Shown: positions 28,984 through 37,801, counted from the stretch's first letter. The stretch: 64,000 bases of DNA from Denitrobaculum tricleocarpae (GCF_007004665.1 NZ_ML660055.1:372001-436000), one strand, 5' to 3'. Notes: generated from the sequence alone by a model not told the origin. Translations and numbers: made by a program.

Positions 28984-29982
28984 TCATGGTTTTTCCCAGG
29001 TTCCACGGTCAGCAGAGCGAAAAAGAGCATCGATAATCTGCATATTCGTGATGGCATCCTCGACACCTGTGGGGGCTGCTTCTCCGTCCCTCACCGCCTT
29101 TACCAATGCATCGGCTTGCTCGGCGTATTGATCTGCGGCGGGGAGCGTCTCTTGCACGGCATCGCTGCCATCCAGCGCCGCACCATCGTAAATGAACAGC
29201 CTGCTGGCAGCGCCCTGAGGCGCGTTGAAGGGGATCTCGATCTCCAGACGACCCCGGGTGCCCAAAATCTGGACTCGCTGATAGGGGACGGTCTGTGTCG
29301 ATACGGTGAAGGTCAACTGACGTCCGTCGCCAAAATCAAGCAAACCTGATGTCAGACGGTCGGTTTCGAATGCAGGATCTCTATCGATCAGCCCGACAAC
29401 CCGCGCTGGGTCTGCATCGAAGAAAAACCGTCCCGTCACAATGGCGTAGCATCCAATATCCATCAGCGCCCCGCCGCCGGTTTCAGGCTTGTTCCGAATG
29501 TTCTGCGGATCATCGTTGAAGTAAGAGAAGGCAACCTGAATGGCTCTAGGCGTGCCGATCCTGCCGGAATGTAGAATCTCACGGCACCTGAGCCACTGGG
29601 GGTGATACCGCACCATGAAGGCTTCCATGACCCGGATATCTTGCGGTATCTCGGACAGGCGCGCCGCGTCCGCCGCACTCAGGCCGATCGGTTTCTCGCA
29701 GAGCACATGTTTGCCTGCCCGTGCAGCGGCAAGCGTAACATCCACGTGTTGGTCGTTGGGCAGAGGGTTGTAGATGAATTCGATGTCCGGATCGGCAAGC
29801 AGATCCTCGTACGAGCCGTAAGCCTTGTCTATCCCAAGCTGGGACGCCGCGGTGCGGGCCCGCTCCAGATCACGGGAAGCTATGGCTACAACCCGGCCCA
29901 GGTGCGAATTCTGGATGCCGGGAATCACCTTCTCAACGCCGATTTTGGCGGTGCTGACGACGCCCCAACGCGCTTTTTCCAT
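28984..29982 (-). CDS. Gfo/Idh/MocA family oxidoreductase
   Basis: About 332 residues from ATG 29982, which has GGGAG eight bases upstream; an ATG at 30018 would add 12 residues. N-terminal Rossmann fold with a variant glycine motif (WGVVSTAKIGVEKVIPGI), the family signature EKPIGLSAADAARL near residue 95, and the C-terminal substrate domain with GGGALMDIGCYAI. NAD(P)-dependent sugar or dihydrodiol dehydrogenase-like; substrate not deducible. It lies between hemJ and rho, which are usually neighbours in alphaproteobacteria, so it may be an insertion. Confidence 0.9.
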   Translation of the reverse strand: MEKARWGVVSTAKIGVEKVIPGIQNSHLGRVVAIASRDLERARTAASQLGIDKAYGSYEDLLADPDIEFIYNPLPNDQHVDVTLAAARAGKHVLCEKPIGLSAADAARLSEIPQDIRVMEAFMVRYHPQWLRCREILHSGRIGTPRAIQVAFSYFNDDPQNIRNKPETGGGALMDIGCYAIVTGRFFFDADPARVVGLIDRDPAFETDRLTSGLLDFGDGRQLTFTVSTQTVPYQRVQILGTRGRLEIEIPFNAPQGAASRLFIYDGAALDGSDAVQETLPAADQYAEQADALVKAVRDGEAAPTGVEDAITNMQIIDALFRSADRGTWEKP

Positions 29983-30039
29983 CCCGAATTCTCCCGATTG
30001 TCCCTGCTGCACCTTCATATCGGCAAGCCTCGAGCCGAG

Positions 30040-30483
30040 TCAGAAGGGCTTTACGACCACGAAAATGACGATTCCGATCATCAGGAGGGTCGGAACCTCG
30101 TTCATGTAGCGGTAGTAGGTCTCGCTGTGGCGATTTTCGTCTCTCTCAAAAGCTTTCCGCCAGCGTGACAACGCTCCGTGCACGATCTGCATCCCGATCA
30201 GGAGCGTCAGTTTCGCGTGAAACCAGGGTTCGGTCCAGGCTTCCAGGTTCACCATCAGCAGGAGGCCGAAAACCCAGCTGGCAATCATTGCCGGCGTCGT
30301 GATCGCCTTCAGAAGACGCCGTTCCATGATCTTGAAGGTTTCGGATTGCTTCGAGCCCGGCTCGGCCGTGCAATGATAGACATAGAGCCGGGGCAGATAG
30401 AGCATCCCGGCCATCCAGGCGATGACGCTGATGATATGCAGGGCCTTCACCCAGCTGTAGGCGTCGCCCAGAAATCCCGCCAT
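30040..30483 (-). CDS. hemJ: Protoporphyrinogen IX oxidase HemJ
   Basis: 147 residues, membrane protein of the UPF0093/HemJ family that oxidises protoporphyrinogen IX to protoporphyrin IX, the step before ferrochelatase. Four hydrophobic segments; conserved His in VKALHIISVIAWMAGMLYLPRLYVYH and Lys/His in WFHAKLTLLIGMQIVHG. The order hemE-hemH-hemJ on the minus strand gives three haem steps in one direction, strongly supporting this role. Confidence 0.95.
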   Translation of the reverse strand: MAGFLGDAYSWVKALHIISVIAWMAGMLYLPRLYVYHCTAEPGSKQSETFKIMERRLLKAITTPAMIASWVFGLLLMVNLEAWTEPWFHAKLTLLIGMQIVHGALSRWRKAFERDENRHSETYYRYMNEVPTLLMIGIVIFVVVKPF

Positions 30484-30513
30484 TGATAGCCCCCGCTTAG
30501 ATAATGTTAGGTG

Positions 30514-31575
30514 TCAGCGTACGCCAGTTTCATCAACCCGGTTCCAACTGGTTGGGCAGGGATCGTCCTCACGTCCCGGACAAAGAGAGGCTGAACCATC
30601 GAGCGCACCGCGCACCCGTCGCGCCAGGCCATCAATGTAGGCCGCTCCATCATCGACCGTGGGCACCCGGATATAGGCTGGAACCCCCTCTTTTTCAGCC
30701 AATTCGCGGTACTCGATATCCAGTTCCACCAGGGTCTCCGAGTGCTCTGAAACAAAGGCGATCGGCACAACAACCACCGGAACCTTGTCGGCACCCGCCC
30801 GCTCGATCTCGCTATCTGTCGAGGGTCCGATCCATTCGAGCGGACCAACCCGGCTCTGATAGCAAATAACCCAGTCGAGATCCGGCTCACCTAAGGCGGC
30901 GACAACGGCCGCTGAAGACTGTTCGACCTGCTCCTGGTAAGGATCGCCTGCCTCGACGATTTTTTTCGGCAAACCGTGCGCGGAGAACAGAACGCGTGGC
31001 TTACCGGTCTCGCTGGCAGCCTCGAGTCCCTTTTTGAGGCGAACCACAACTTCCGAGACAAACCCGGGATCCTCCGGATAACAGCAAACCGTTTTGGTCG
31101 GAACCTGCAGGCCGATTTTCGAAGTAGCGCGGTTCCAGTCCGTCACCGACGATCCGGTTGTGGTCGTGGAGAACTGCGGATACAGCGGCAATAGAAGAAT
31201 CTGATCGGGCCCGTATTCCTTGACCTGTTGCGCCGCCTCATCGGCAAAGGGATGCCAGTAGCGCATGGCGATAAAGACCTTGAAGTCATCGCCGGATGAC
31301 CCGTTCTGCGATCCATCGGTTTTCAGCGCGGCCTCGAGCGCACGAGCCTGGGCTTCGGTATTCGGCAGCAATGGCGAGCCACCACCGAGGTTTTCGTAAA
31401 TCTCGCGCGCAATCGGCGCCCGCCGCTTCGATATCACCTTCGCCAGTCCCCAGCGAAAGGGATTAGGCAGGCGAATGATCGCAGGGTCATTGAAAAGATT
31501 GAACAAGAAGGGCTGAACCGCCGCCGGCGTATCGGGCCCTCCGAGATTGAACAGAACGATTGCGGTTTTAGTCAT
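30514..31575 (-). CDS. hemH: Ferrochelatase
   Basis: 353 residues. Inserts Fe2+ into protoporphyrin IX to give haem. N-terminal FNLGGPDTPAAVQPFLFNLF, the LPLYPQFSTTTTGS segment, the catalytic His motif LFSAHGLPKKIVEAGDPY near residue 200, and the Glu motif VPIAFVSEHSETLVELDIEY near 270. The C-terminal CPGREDDPCPTSW adds cysteines that could hold a [2Fe-2S] cluster as in some ferrochelatases, but the spacing was not verified. Between hemE and hemJ on the same strand. Confidence 0.97.
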   Translation of the reverse strand: MTKTAIVLFNLGGPDTPAAVQPFLFNLFNDPAIIRLPNPFRWGLAKVISKRRAPIAREIYENLGGGSPLLPNTEAQARALEAALKTDGSQNGSSGDDFKVFIAMRYWHPFADEAAQQVKEYGPDQILLLPLYPQFSTTTTGSSVTDWNRATSKIGLQVPTKTVCCYPEDPGFVSEVVVRLKKGLEAASETGKPRVLFSAHGLPKKIVEAGDPYQEQVEQSSAAVVAALGEPDLDWVICYQSRVGPLEWIGPSTDSEIERAGADKVPVVVVPIAFVSEHSETLVELDIEYRELAEKEGVPAYIRVPTVDDGAAYIDGLARRVRGALDGSASLCPGREDDPCPTSWNRVDETGVR

Positions 31576-31667
31576 GCTGCCTAAGCTGGCTATTCGACAG
31601 GACTTTGTCCATACCCGCTCCCTAGACTATCGCGCGGCATTTGGCAGCAGTTGCCAGCAGCATTTCT

Positions 31668-32711
31668 TCAGGCGCGGACAAGCTTCATCAGTTGCTCGAC
31701 ATGTTCCGGCGGCGTTTGCGGAACGATCCCATGCCCGAGATTGAATATGAACGGGCCGCCGGCCAGGGCCTCCCGAATATCGGCGACGGCCCGTTTCAAT
31801 GCGTCTCCGCCGGCCACCAGTTTTATCGGATCGAGATTCCCCTGCAGGGTCACTTGTGACTGCAGATGATCACGTGCCCAATCCAGCGGCACGGTCGTAT
31901 CCAGTCCCAGTCCCTGAGCGCCACTCTCGCGGGCGAAGTCCAGATAGGCAAGGCCAACGCCCCTTGGAAACAAAATAACCGGGATGTCGGGATGAACCGC
32001 TTTGATGTTGGCGATGATCTTCTGGCAGGGCTCCAGACACCAGCGCCGAAGATCTTTTTCGGGCCAGACTCCTGCCCAGGAATCAAAGAGTTGCACAACT
32101 TCTGCCCCGGCTTCGATCTGGCGGATCAGATAGCTTGAAGTAGCTTCCACCAGCAGTTCGATCACACGCCTGAAGTCTTCAGGACGGCTGTAGGCCCAGG
32201 TTTTAGCCGTGCCGAAGTCCTTGCTTGATCCGCCTTCGAGCATATAGCTGGCAACGGTCCAAGGTGCACCTGCAAAGCCTATAAGCGCGGTTTCAGCCGG
32301 CAACTCCTCGCGCAGACGCCCCACCGTCTCATAAACGGGCGCGAGGTGTTCGTGAAATCCGTCAAGTCCCAGGCTTTCAAGATCCGCTCCTGATGTTAAG
32401 GCTTCCAGCTTTGGCCCTACACCCTCTTCGAACCAGACTTTTTGACCGAGCGCATGCGGAACGACCAGGATATCCGAAAAGAGGATAGAGGCGTCGAAAC
32501 CATAGCGGCGGATCGGCTGCAGAGTGACTTCTACTGCAAGGTCGGGCGTATAACAGAGATCCAGGAAGCCATTCGCCTGCCCTCTCGTCTTCATGTATTC
32601 TGGCAGATAGCGTCCTGCCTGACGCATGAGCCAGATCGGCGGGTGCGGGAGGGTCTCGCCCCTGAGGGCACGAAGAAGAAGCTTATTTTCGGATTTCACA
32701 CGCTTTGCCAT
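31668..32711 (-). CDS. hemE: Uroporphyrinogen decarboxylase
   Basis: 347 residues. Decarboxylates uroporphyrinogen III to coproporphyrinogen III. Signature PPIWLMRQAGRYLPEY near residues 20-36, GFAGAPWTVASYMLEGGSSKDF near 145, LFDSWAG near 210, and the C-terminal FNLGHGIVPQTPPEHVEQL. Its start faces the putative origin; hemE beside oriC is the conserved arrangement in Caulobacter and Rickettsia. Confidence 0.98.
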   Translation of the reverse strand: MAKRVKSENKLLLRALRGETLPHPPIWLMRQAGRYLPEYMKTRGQANGFLDLCYTPDLAVEVTLQPIRRYGFDASILFSDILVVPHALGQKVWFEEGVGPKLEALTSGADLESLGLDGFHEHLAPVYETVGRLREELPAETALIGFAGAPWTVASYMLEGGSSKDFGTAKTWAYSRPEDFRRVIELLVEATSSYLIRQIEAGAEVVQLFDSWAGVWPEKDLRRWCLEPCQKIIANIKAVHPDIPVILFPRGVGLAYLDFARESGAQGLGLDTTVPLDWARDHLQSQVTLQGNLDPIKLVAGGDALKRAVADIREALAGGPFIFNLGHGIVPQTPPEHVEQLMKLVRA

Positions 32712-32751
32712 TCAGGTCGGCTTCGGATTTCCCCACCCTACTTACAAAGAA

Positions 32752-32767
32752 TCTTATTTAAATAAGA
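32752..32767. repeat. AT-rich palindrome in the origin region
   Basis: TCTTATTTAAATAAGA is a perfect 16-bp palindrome about 40 bp upstream of the hemE start, in the most AT-rich part of the region. It could be part of the DNA-unwinding element or an operator for hemE. Confidence 0.5.
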
Positions 32768-33082
32768 AATTGTAGTTGTTTATTGGTGGGGTGAATCATG
32801 GGGATTATTTGGTTATGCAAAAACTGTCCACCGTCACCCTGATCCGGCCCGGTCGGACGGGTTCAATGTGACTGAATAAACTGACAACTTTGGCGACTCG
32901 GCAGAATCATAGGAAGAGATCCGCAGCATGAACAGCGTGAATTAAGTGCATAACTTTTTTATACGGACTTGTGATCGCCTGCTTATCCCGCCTGTGGAAA
33001 TATGGCAGATTCTTCGAACAGCCATTGGGAGGATTCCCGGGTCTGTGATAACTGAATTTCAACCCTCTCTGCGATGACCGGG

Positions 33083-33091
33083 TTATCCACA
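33083..33091 (+). promoter_or_regulatory. Consensus DnaA box
   Basis: TTATCCACA, exact match to the high-affinity DnaA box, in the context GGGTTATCCACAAT, about 185 bp before the ppsR start. Confidence 0.85.
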
Positions 33092-33274
33092 ATTTTGTGC
33101 CAATCCATCCACGAAGTTGCCCTGATGGGCCGCTCCGCCCGTTGTCCATGGTGCCTTTGGCAGTCGTTGAAGGCGCGCGTCAAAACTGGCGGCGGGTTCA
33201 AAGCTCATGTAAGAGAAGATCAGACGACCCGAGGAAGAGCTCGCAAGATGGCTCTCAGAACGGAATGAAACTAT

Positions 33275-34096
33275 ATGACCATCATCCACCTACATCTGGT
33301 GTCGGATGCAACCGGCGAGACCATCAATTCCGTCGCCCGCGCCTGCCTGGTGCAGTTCGATGTCGCGGAGCCGATCGAGCATGTCTGGAGCCTGATCCGC
33401 ACGCCGGGTCAGATGGACCGGGTTATCCAGGGAATTGAAGCCAATCCCGGTCCGGTTCTCTTCACCATGGTCAATGAAAAGCTCAGACAGCCGCTGGTCG
33501 AGGCTGCCCGCCGCATCGGTGTGCCCTGCATTCCTGTTCTTGATCCGGTTATTCATTCCCTGGCGGCCTATTTCGGTGTCGAGATGTCCGGCCGGCCCGG
33601 CTTACAGCATGCCCTCGATGCCGAGTATTTCGATAGGATTGCGGCTATGGACTATGCCCTCGCCCACGACGATGGCCAGCTCTACAGCGATCTGGAGGGG
33701 GCCGATATTGTTCTGGTCGGTGTGTCCCGCACCTCGAAGACACCGACCTGTATCTACCTTGCCAACCGGGGCATCAAAGCGGCAAATGTGCCGGTCGTGC
33801 CCGGTTGCGCGATGCCGAGCGAGCTTTTGACGACCAAAAAGCCACTCGTCGTCGGATTGACCAAAGATCCGGAAAGCCTGGTGCAGGTTCGTCGGAATCG
33901 ATTACGGATGATTGCCGAGGGTGAGGACGAGACCGACTATGTGGATATTGAATCGGTGCGCGCGGAAGTGACCGAAGCGCGCAGACTCTGCAGCAAGCAT
34001 GGCTGGCCGGTTATCGACGTCACACGCCGTTCGATCGAGGAAACCGCGGCGCAGATCATGAGCCACTATGCCCGTCACTGCGAACTCGCAGGCTGA
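33275..34096 (+). CDS. Pyruvate, phosphate dikinase / PEP synthase regulatory protein (DUF299)
   Basis: 273 residues. Bifunctional ADP-dependent kinase and Pi-dependent pyrophosphorylase that switches PPDK or PEP synthase off and on by phosphorylating a Thr. P-loop-like motif GVSRTSKT (149-156), N-terminal HLHLVSDATGETINSVARACL, DVTRRSIEETAAQIM near the end. The target enzyme gene is not in the window, so PPDK versus PEP synthase cannot be decided. First gene rightwards of the origin, equivalent to Rickettsia RP001 and Caulobacter CC_0001. Confidence 0.95.
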   Translation: MTIIHLHLVSDATGETINSVARACLVQFDVAEPIEHVWSLIRTPGQMDRVIQGIEANPGPVLFTMVNEKLRQPLVEAARRIGVPCIPVLDPVIHSLAAYFGVEMSGRPGLQHALDAEYFDRIAAMDYALAHDDGQLYSDLEGADIVLVGVSRTSKTPTCIYLANRGIKAANVPVVPGCAMPSELLTTKKPLVVGLTKDPESLVQVRRNRLRMIAEGEDETDYVDIESVRAEVTEARRLCSKHGWPVIDVTRRSIEETAAQIMSHYARHCELAG

Positions 34097-34123
34097 GCGG
34101 GACCGGAGTTTCCAGCGGATCAC

Positions 34124-34777
34124 ATGACCAACGAAATCGAAAAAGACGGCCAGATGACCCAGGACCCCAATCGGGGAGGTTCCTTTCCTGTCATTCTGGC
34201 CTCCGGCAGCACCTCCCGGCGCAGCCTTTTGACGAACGCCGGGCTGCAATTCGGCGTCGAGGCGGCGCATGTCGATGAAGACGAGATCAAGCTGGCGCTG
34301 AAAGCCGAAGGGGCAAGCGCGGCTCAAACGGCTGAAACCCTAGCGGAGCTTAAAGCGCAGCGCGTCTCGCGCCGTTATCCGGGTGTGCTCGTGATCGGAG
34401 CCGATCAGATGCTGGAGTGCAATGGCGTCTGGTTTGATAAGCCTGAGGACCTCGATCATGCCGCGGCACATCTTGTGGCACTTCGGGATAAAGACCACAC
34501 TCTCTTGAGTTCCGTCTGTGTTGTGCGCGACGGGGTGCGCCTGTGGCACCATAACGAGGTGGCCACTCTGACCATGCGGAACCTGAGTGATGATTTTATC
34601 AAGGACTATCTGGTGCAGGTCGGCGAAGACGCTTTGACATCGGTCGGGGCCTACCAGCTGGAGGGCCGCGGGATTCAGCTTTTCGCCCGGATCAAGGGCG
34701 ATTACTTCTCCATCCTGGGACTGCCTTTGCTGCCGCTTCTGGATTTTCTTCGGGGTCACGGGGCCGTCGCGAAATGA
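34124..34777 (+). CDS. maf: Maf family nucleotide pyrophosphatase
   Basis: 217 residues. Maf/ITPase-like hydrolase that releases pyrophosphate from non-canonical or specific NTPs. Signature LASGSTSRRSLLTNAGL, then the ALKAQR-like LAELKAQRVS, GADQML, the DVWFDKPED-type loop and GAYQLEGRGIQLFARIKGDYFSILGLPL near the C-terminus. A second in-frame ATG at 34154 may be the true start. It overlaps aroE by 4 bp (ATGA). Confidence 0.93.
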   Translation: MTNEIEKDGQMTQDPNRGGSFPVILASGSTSRRSLLTNAGLQFGVEAAHVDEDEIKLALKAEGASAAQTAETLAELKAQRVSRRYPGVLVIGADQMLECNGVWFDKPEDLDHAAAHLVALRDKDHTLLSSVCVVRDGVRLWHHNEVATLTMRNLSDDFIKDYLVQVGEDALTSVGAYQLEGRGIQLFARIKGDYFSILGLPLLPLLDFLRGHGAVAK

Positions 34778-35622
34778 GTCACAGCGGCAAAACCCTGACT
34801 GCGGGCGTGATCGGGTGGCCGATCAGCCACAGCCGTTCCCCAAGACTGCACGGCCATTGGCTTGATCACTACGGGATTGACGGGGCCTATCTTCCCCTCC
34901 CCGTCCGTCCCGAAAACTTCGATATGGCAGTCAAAGGCCTTGCCGCCGCGGGGTTCCGCGGCGCGAATGTCACGGTGCCTCACAAAGAGGCCGCCTTGCG
35001 GGTCTGTGACCGTGTTGATCCCTTTGCCACCAAAATCGGTGCGGTGAACACGCTGGTTTTCGCAGAGGACGGGATCTCCGGCTCCAACACGGACGCTTTT
35101 GGATTCCTGGAAAATCTGCGCAGTGCTGGGGCGGGCTACCGGTCGGATGCCGGCCCGGCCATGGTCATCGGCGCCGGAGGTGCGGGCCGGGGCATTGTTG
35201 CGGCATTGCTGAACGACGGAGCTGCCGAGGTCCGTATCACCAATCGGACTCAAAGCCGCGCGGAACAGGCCGCGGATGAGTTAGCTGGGCGTTTCGAGGG
35301 TAAAATCGAAGTGGTGCCTTGGCATCAGAGGGCCGACGCTCTCGCCGATCTCGCTTTGCTGGTGAACAGCAGCAGTCTGGGCATGTCGGGCCAGCCGGAT
35401 CTGGAGCTCAATCTTGACAGGCTTTCGCCGGACGCGCTGGTGAACGACATCGTCTATACACCCTTGGAGACAACTCTGTTGGCCCGCGCCCGTGCCCGCG
35501 GCAATCAAACCGTGGATGGTCTGGGTATGTTGTTGCACCAGGCCCGGCCCGGTTTTCACGCATGGTTCGGGGTCAATCCGGAGGTCACGAAAAGCCTGCG
35601 TAGCCGAATGTTGGAACCTTGA
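34774..35622 (+). CDS. aroE: Shikimate dehydrogenase (NADP+)
   Basis: 282 residues. Reduces 3-dehydroshikimate to shikimate in the chorismate pathway. Substrate residues in GWPISHSRSPRLHGHWL and NVTVPHKEAAL (catalytic Lys), then NTDAFGF with the paired Asp; NADP-binding GAGGAGRGIVAAL followed by NRTQSRAEQ, the usual NADP(H) specificity segment; C-terminal VDGLGMLLHQARPGFHAWFG. In the maf-aroE-coaE-dnaQ operon. Confidence 0.97.
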   Translation: MSHSGKTLTAGVIGWPISHSRSPRLHGHWLDHYGIDGAYLPLPVRPENFDMAVKGLAAAGFRGANVTVPHKEAALRVCDRVDPFATKIGAVNTLVFAEDGISGSNTDAFGFLENLRSAGAGYRSDAGPAMVIGAGGAGRGIVAALLNDGAAEVRITNRTQSRAEQAADELAGRFEGKIEVVPWHQRADALADLALLVNSSSLGMSGQPDLELNLDRLSPDALVNDIVYTPLETTLLARARARGNQTVDGLGMLLHQARPGFHAWFGVNPEVTKSLRSRMLEP

Positions 35623-35681
35623 ATTACTTGCGTAATACGAAACCTCTGAGAGGACAAATCCGGGTCAAGCGGCTCCCGAAT

Positions 35682-36275
35682 ATGACCATCCTCGGACTGA
35701 CCGGCTCGGTTGGCATGGGCAAGACCACGGCTGGCAAAATGCTGCGCCGCCTTGGCCTTCCTCTTCATGATTCGGATGCCGCCGTGCATCGCCTGATGGG
35801 CGTGAGAGGCCGCGCGGTTGCTGCGATAGAAGCCGCCTTTCCCGGCGTGGTCGTCGATGGGGCTGTCGATCGGCGCAAATTGGGGGCGCGGGTTTTTGGC
35901 GATCCTCCGGCCTTACGGCATCTGGAAAGCATCCTTCATCCGTTGGTCCGGAGATCGAGCCTGCAGTTTCTGCAATGCCAGGCGCGCCGCCGCAGCCCGA
36001 TCGTCGTCCTGGACATCCCTTTATTGTTCGAGACCGGCGGTCAGGATATGTGCGACAGGGTTGCGGTGGTGTCCGCACCGCGTTTCATTCAAACTGCACG
36101 CGTTATGGCGCGTCCTGGTATGACTGCGGAACGCCTCGCTGAAATCCGGGCCCAGCAGATGCCGGACCGGGAGAAATGCCGCCGCGCCGACTTTGTGATC
36201 CGCACCGGACTTGGAAAAGCCGATACTCTGCGCCAGCTGAGATCCATGCTGGCCAACTTGCGACAACAAGCCTGA
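35682..36275 (+). CDS. coaE: Dephospho-CoA kinase
   Basis: About 197 residues from ATG 35682, which gives the family start MTILGLTGSVGMGKTT; a TTG at 35619 overlapping the aroE stop would add 21 unrelated residues. Phosphorylates dephospho-CoA in the last step of CoA synthesis. P-loop GSVGMGKTT, DSDAAVHRLM, the lid region and VVLDIPLLFETGG. Length is typical. Fourth in the operon right of the origin. Confidence 0.95.
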   Translation: MTILGLTGSVGMGKTTAGKMLRRLGLPLHDSDAAVHRLMGVRGRAVAAIEAAFPGVVVDGAVDRRKLGARVFGDPPALRHLESILHPLVRRSSLQFLQCQARRRSPIVVLDIPLLFETGGQDMCDRVAVVSAPRFIQTARVMARPGMTAERLAEIRAQQMPDREKCRRADFVIRTGLGKADTLRQLRSMLANLRQQA

Positions 36276-36291
36276 GACACTAGGAACCCCT

Positions 36292-36969
36292 ATGCGCGAA
36301 ATCGTTCTCGATACTGAAACCACGGGCCTTGATCCCTATGCAGGTCATCGCATCGTCGAAATTGCCTGCCTCGAGGTCTACAGCCATGTTCCGACCGGTG
36401 AGACCTTCAGGCGCTATATCAATCCCGAGCGTGATATGCCTGAAGAGGCGGAGCGTATCCACGGTCTCTCCGAGGAGTTCCTGGCCGGGCACCCGGTTTT
36501 CGCCGAGGTAGCTCAGGAGTTTCTGGACTTTATCGGTGACGACCCCCTGGTCATTCACAATGCGCAGTTCGACCTGAAGTTTCTGAACGCGGAACTGGAG
36601 ACCTGTGGACTGCCCAAAATTGACGTATCGCGGGCCGTCGACACGGTTGCGATCGCCCGTCAGCGCTTTCCGGGCGCGCAGGTCAATCTCGATGCGCTTT
36701 GCCGCAGGTTCGAGATCGACAACTCATCGCGGACCTTCCACGGGGCCTTGCTTGATTGCGAGTTGTTGGCGGATGTGTATCTGGAATTGAGCGGCGGACG
36801 CCAACCGGGTTTCGATCTCAATGCAGCCGCTTCTACTCGGCAGCAGGTGACGCAAAGCACCGCGAAGCGGATCCTGCGCCCCGCCCGCTCCCACAGCCCG
36901 ACGACAGAAGAGATCGAGGCTCACACCGCGATGCTTGAGAAGCTGAAAGAACCGATTTGGCGGCACTAG
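36292..36969 (+). CDS. dnaQ: DNA polymerase III subunit epsilon
   Basis: 225 residues. Proofreading 3'-5' exonuclease of the replicative polymerase. DEDDh motifs: DTETTG at 7-12 (Exo I), HNAQFDLKFL (Exo II) and HGALLDCELLADVYLEL (Exo III with catalytic His). The C-terminal part after about residue 175 (RQQVTQSTAKR and ARSHSPTTEEIEAHTAMLEKL) holds the alpha-subunit-binding tail. 16 bp after coaE. Confidence 0.96.
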   Translation: MREIVLDTETTGLDPYAGHRIVEIACLEVYSHVPTGETFRRYINPERDMPEEAERIHGLSEEFLAGHPVFAEVAQEFLDFIGDDPLVIHNAQFDLKFLNAELETCGLPKIDVSRAVDTVAIARQRFPGAQVNLDALCRRFEIDNSSRTFHGALLDCELLADVYLELSGGRQPGFDLNAAASTRQQVTQSTAKRILRPARSHSPTTEEIEAHTAMLEKLKEPIWRH

Positions 36970-37043
36970 CCCGGATCATGTTTCGGTCAAGAATCCAGTG
37001 TCTGTGAATTCTCGACCTGGACGGACCCCATTCGAGGTGTTGG

Positions 37044-37090
37044 AAAAAACATGCAATCCCCCCTAACTTGGTGACTTAGAGGGGAGAGAG
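37044..37090 (-). terminator. Possible terminator of secB
   Basis: On the minus strand an imperfect stem CCCCTCTAA / TTAGGGG (one-base bulge) with a 9-base loop is followed, after GGATTGCATG, by TTTTTT. The distance between stem and T-run makes this weak. Confidence 0.3.
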
Positions 37091-37139
37091 GCACCGCCGC
37101 TCCCGGCGATGCCGGTTCGATGTCTGAAACGGCCCTGGA

Positions 37140-37673
37140 TTAGGCTTCGGCGGACTCGGGTTTCGAAGAGTCTTCAGCCTCCTGAGCGCCCTCGGACTTT
37201 GCCGACGCTTCTTTTTCAGCCGCCTCCGCAAAGGCCGCCATGCGCTGCTGGTAAAGGCTGAGGAAATCCACCGGGTTGATGACCAGCGGCGGAAAACCGC
37301 CGTTCCGCGTTGCTTCCGCCAGGATTTGGCGGGCAAAGGGGAAAAGATGACGCGGCGCGTCCACCATGATCAGATACTGAACGTCTTCCGGCTTTGTCAC
37401 CTGTTCGCCGATCGTAATCACACCGGCGTAATCCAGCTCGACAAGAAAAGCGGCCTTGTCGCCATTCATGGCCTTCGCCTGAAGATTCAACACCACTTCA
37501 AAGGTTCGCTCCTGCAGTTTGGCCGGCCGCACATCGATATCGATGCTTAGATCCGGTGAACCCTTGGCAATTTCCCCGTACACCATGGGTGCGTTCGGGT
37601 TCTCGAAGGACATGTCCTTCGTGTATTGCATGTTGATGACGAGAGGTGGTTGTTCGTTTTCCTGTTCGGCCAT
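37140..37673 (-). CDS. secB: Protein-export chaperone SecB
   Basis: 177 residues, homotetrameric cytosolic chaperone that holds preproteins unfolded for SecA. Core signature INMQYTKDMSFENPNAPMVY, FEVVLNLQAKAMNGDKAAFLVELDYAGV, and DAPRHLFPFARQILAEATRNGGFPPLVINPVDFLSLY. The C-terminal about 35 residues are Glu/Ala/Ser rich and lack the zinc-binding SecA tail, consistent with other alphaproteobacterial SecB. Convergent with dnaQ, 170 bp apart. Confidence 0.96.
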   Translation of the reverse strand: MAEQENEQPPLVINMQYTKDMSFENPNAPMVYGEIAKGSPDLSIDIDVRPAKLQERTFEVVLNLQAKAMNGDKAAFLVELDYAGVITIGEQVTKPEDVQYLIMVDAPRHLFPFARQILAEATRNGGFPPLVINPVDFLSLYQQRMAAFAEAAEKEASAKSEGAQEAEDSSKPESAEA

Positions 37674-37801
37674 GCCGTGTACTCCTTAATCAGGGCGCTT
37701 CGCTATCATGTATCGAGGACGCAGACAAGCCGCTCGCAAAGGCTTGATAAGGTAGGTTGAGGACCCCTAGGCTGCGGATCAGAAAAGACGCCTGTCTGCG
37801 A

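Larger units (their letters stand above)
32712..33274. other. oriC: Putative chromosomal replication origin (oriC)
   Basis: 563 bp without a gene between divergent hemE and the DUF299 (RP001-type) gene, the place of oriC in Caulobacter and Rickettsia. It holds a perfect DnaA box (33083-33091), a weaker box (ATTTCCACA on the minus strand, 32993-33001) and several 7/9 matches; an AT-rich segment (about 32745-32815) with a perfect 16-bp palindrome, a candidate unwinding element; further A/T at 32941-32962; and six GANTC sites within 288 bp. Confidence 0.75.

Noticed and set aside
28802-28987. 61-codon minus-strand frame whose ATG overlaps the stop of the Gfo/Idh/MocA gene
   Set aside because: The ATGA overlap is suggestive, but the product matches nothing known and there is no other support; it lies in the rho upstream region.
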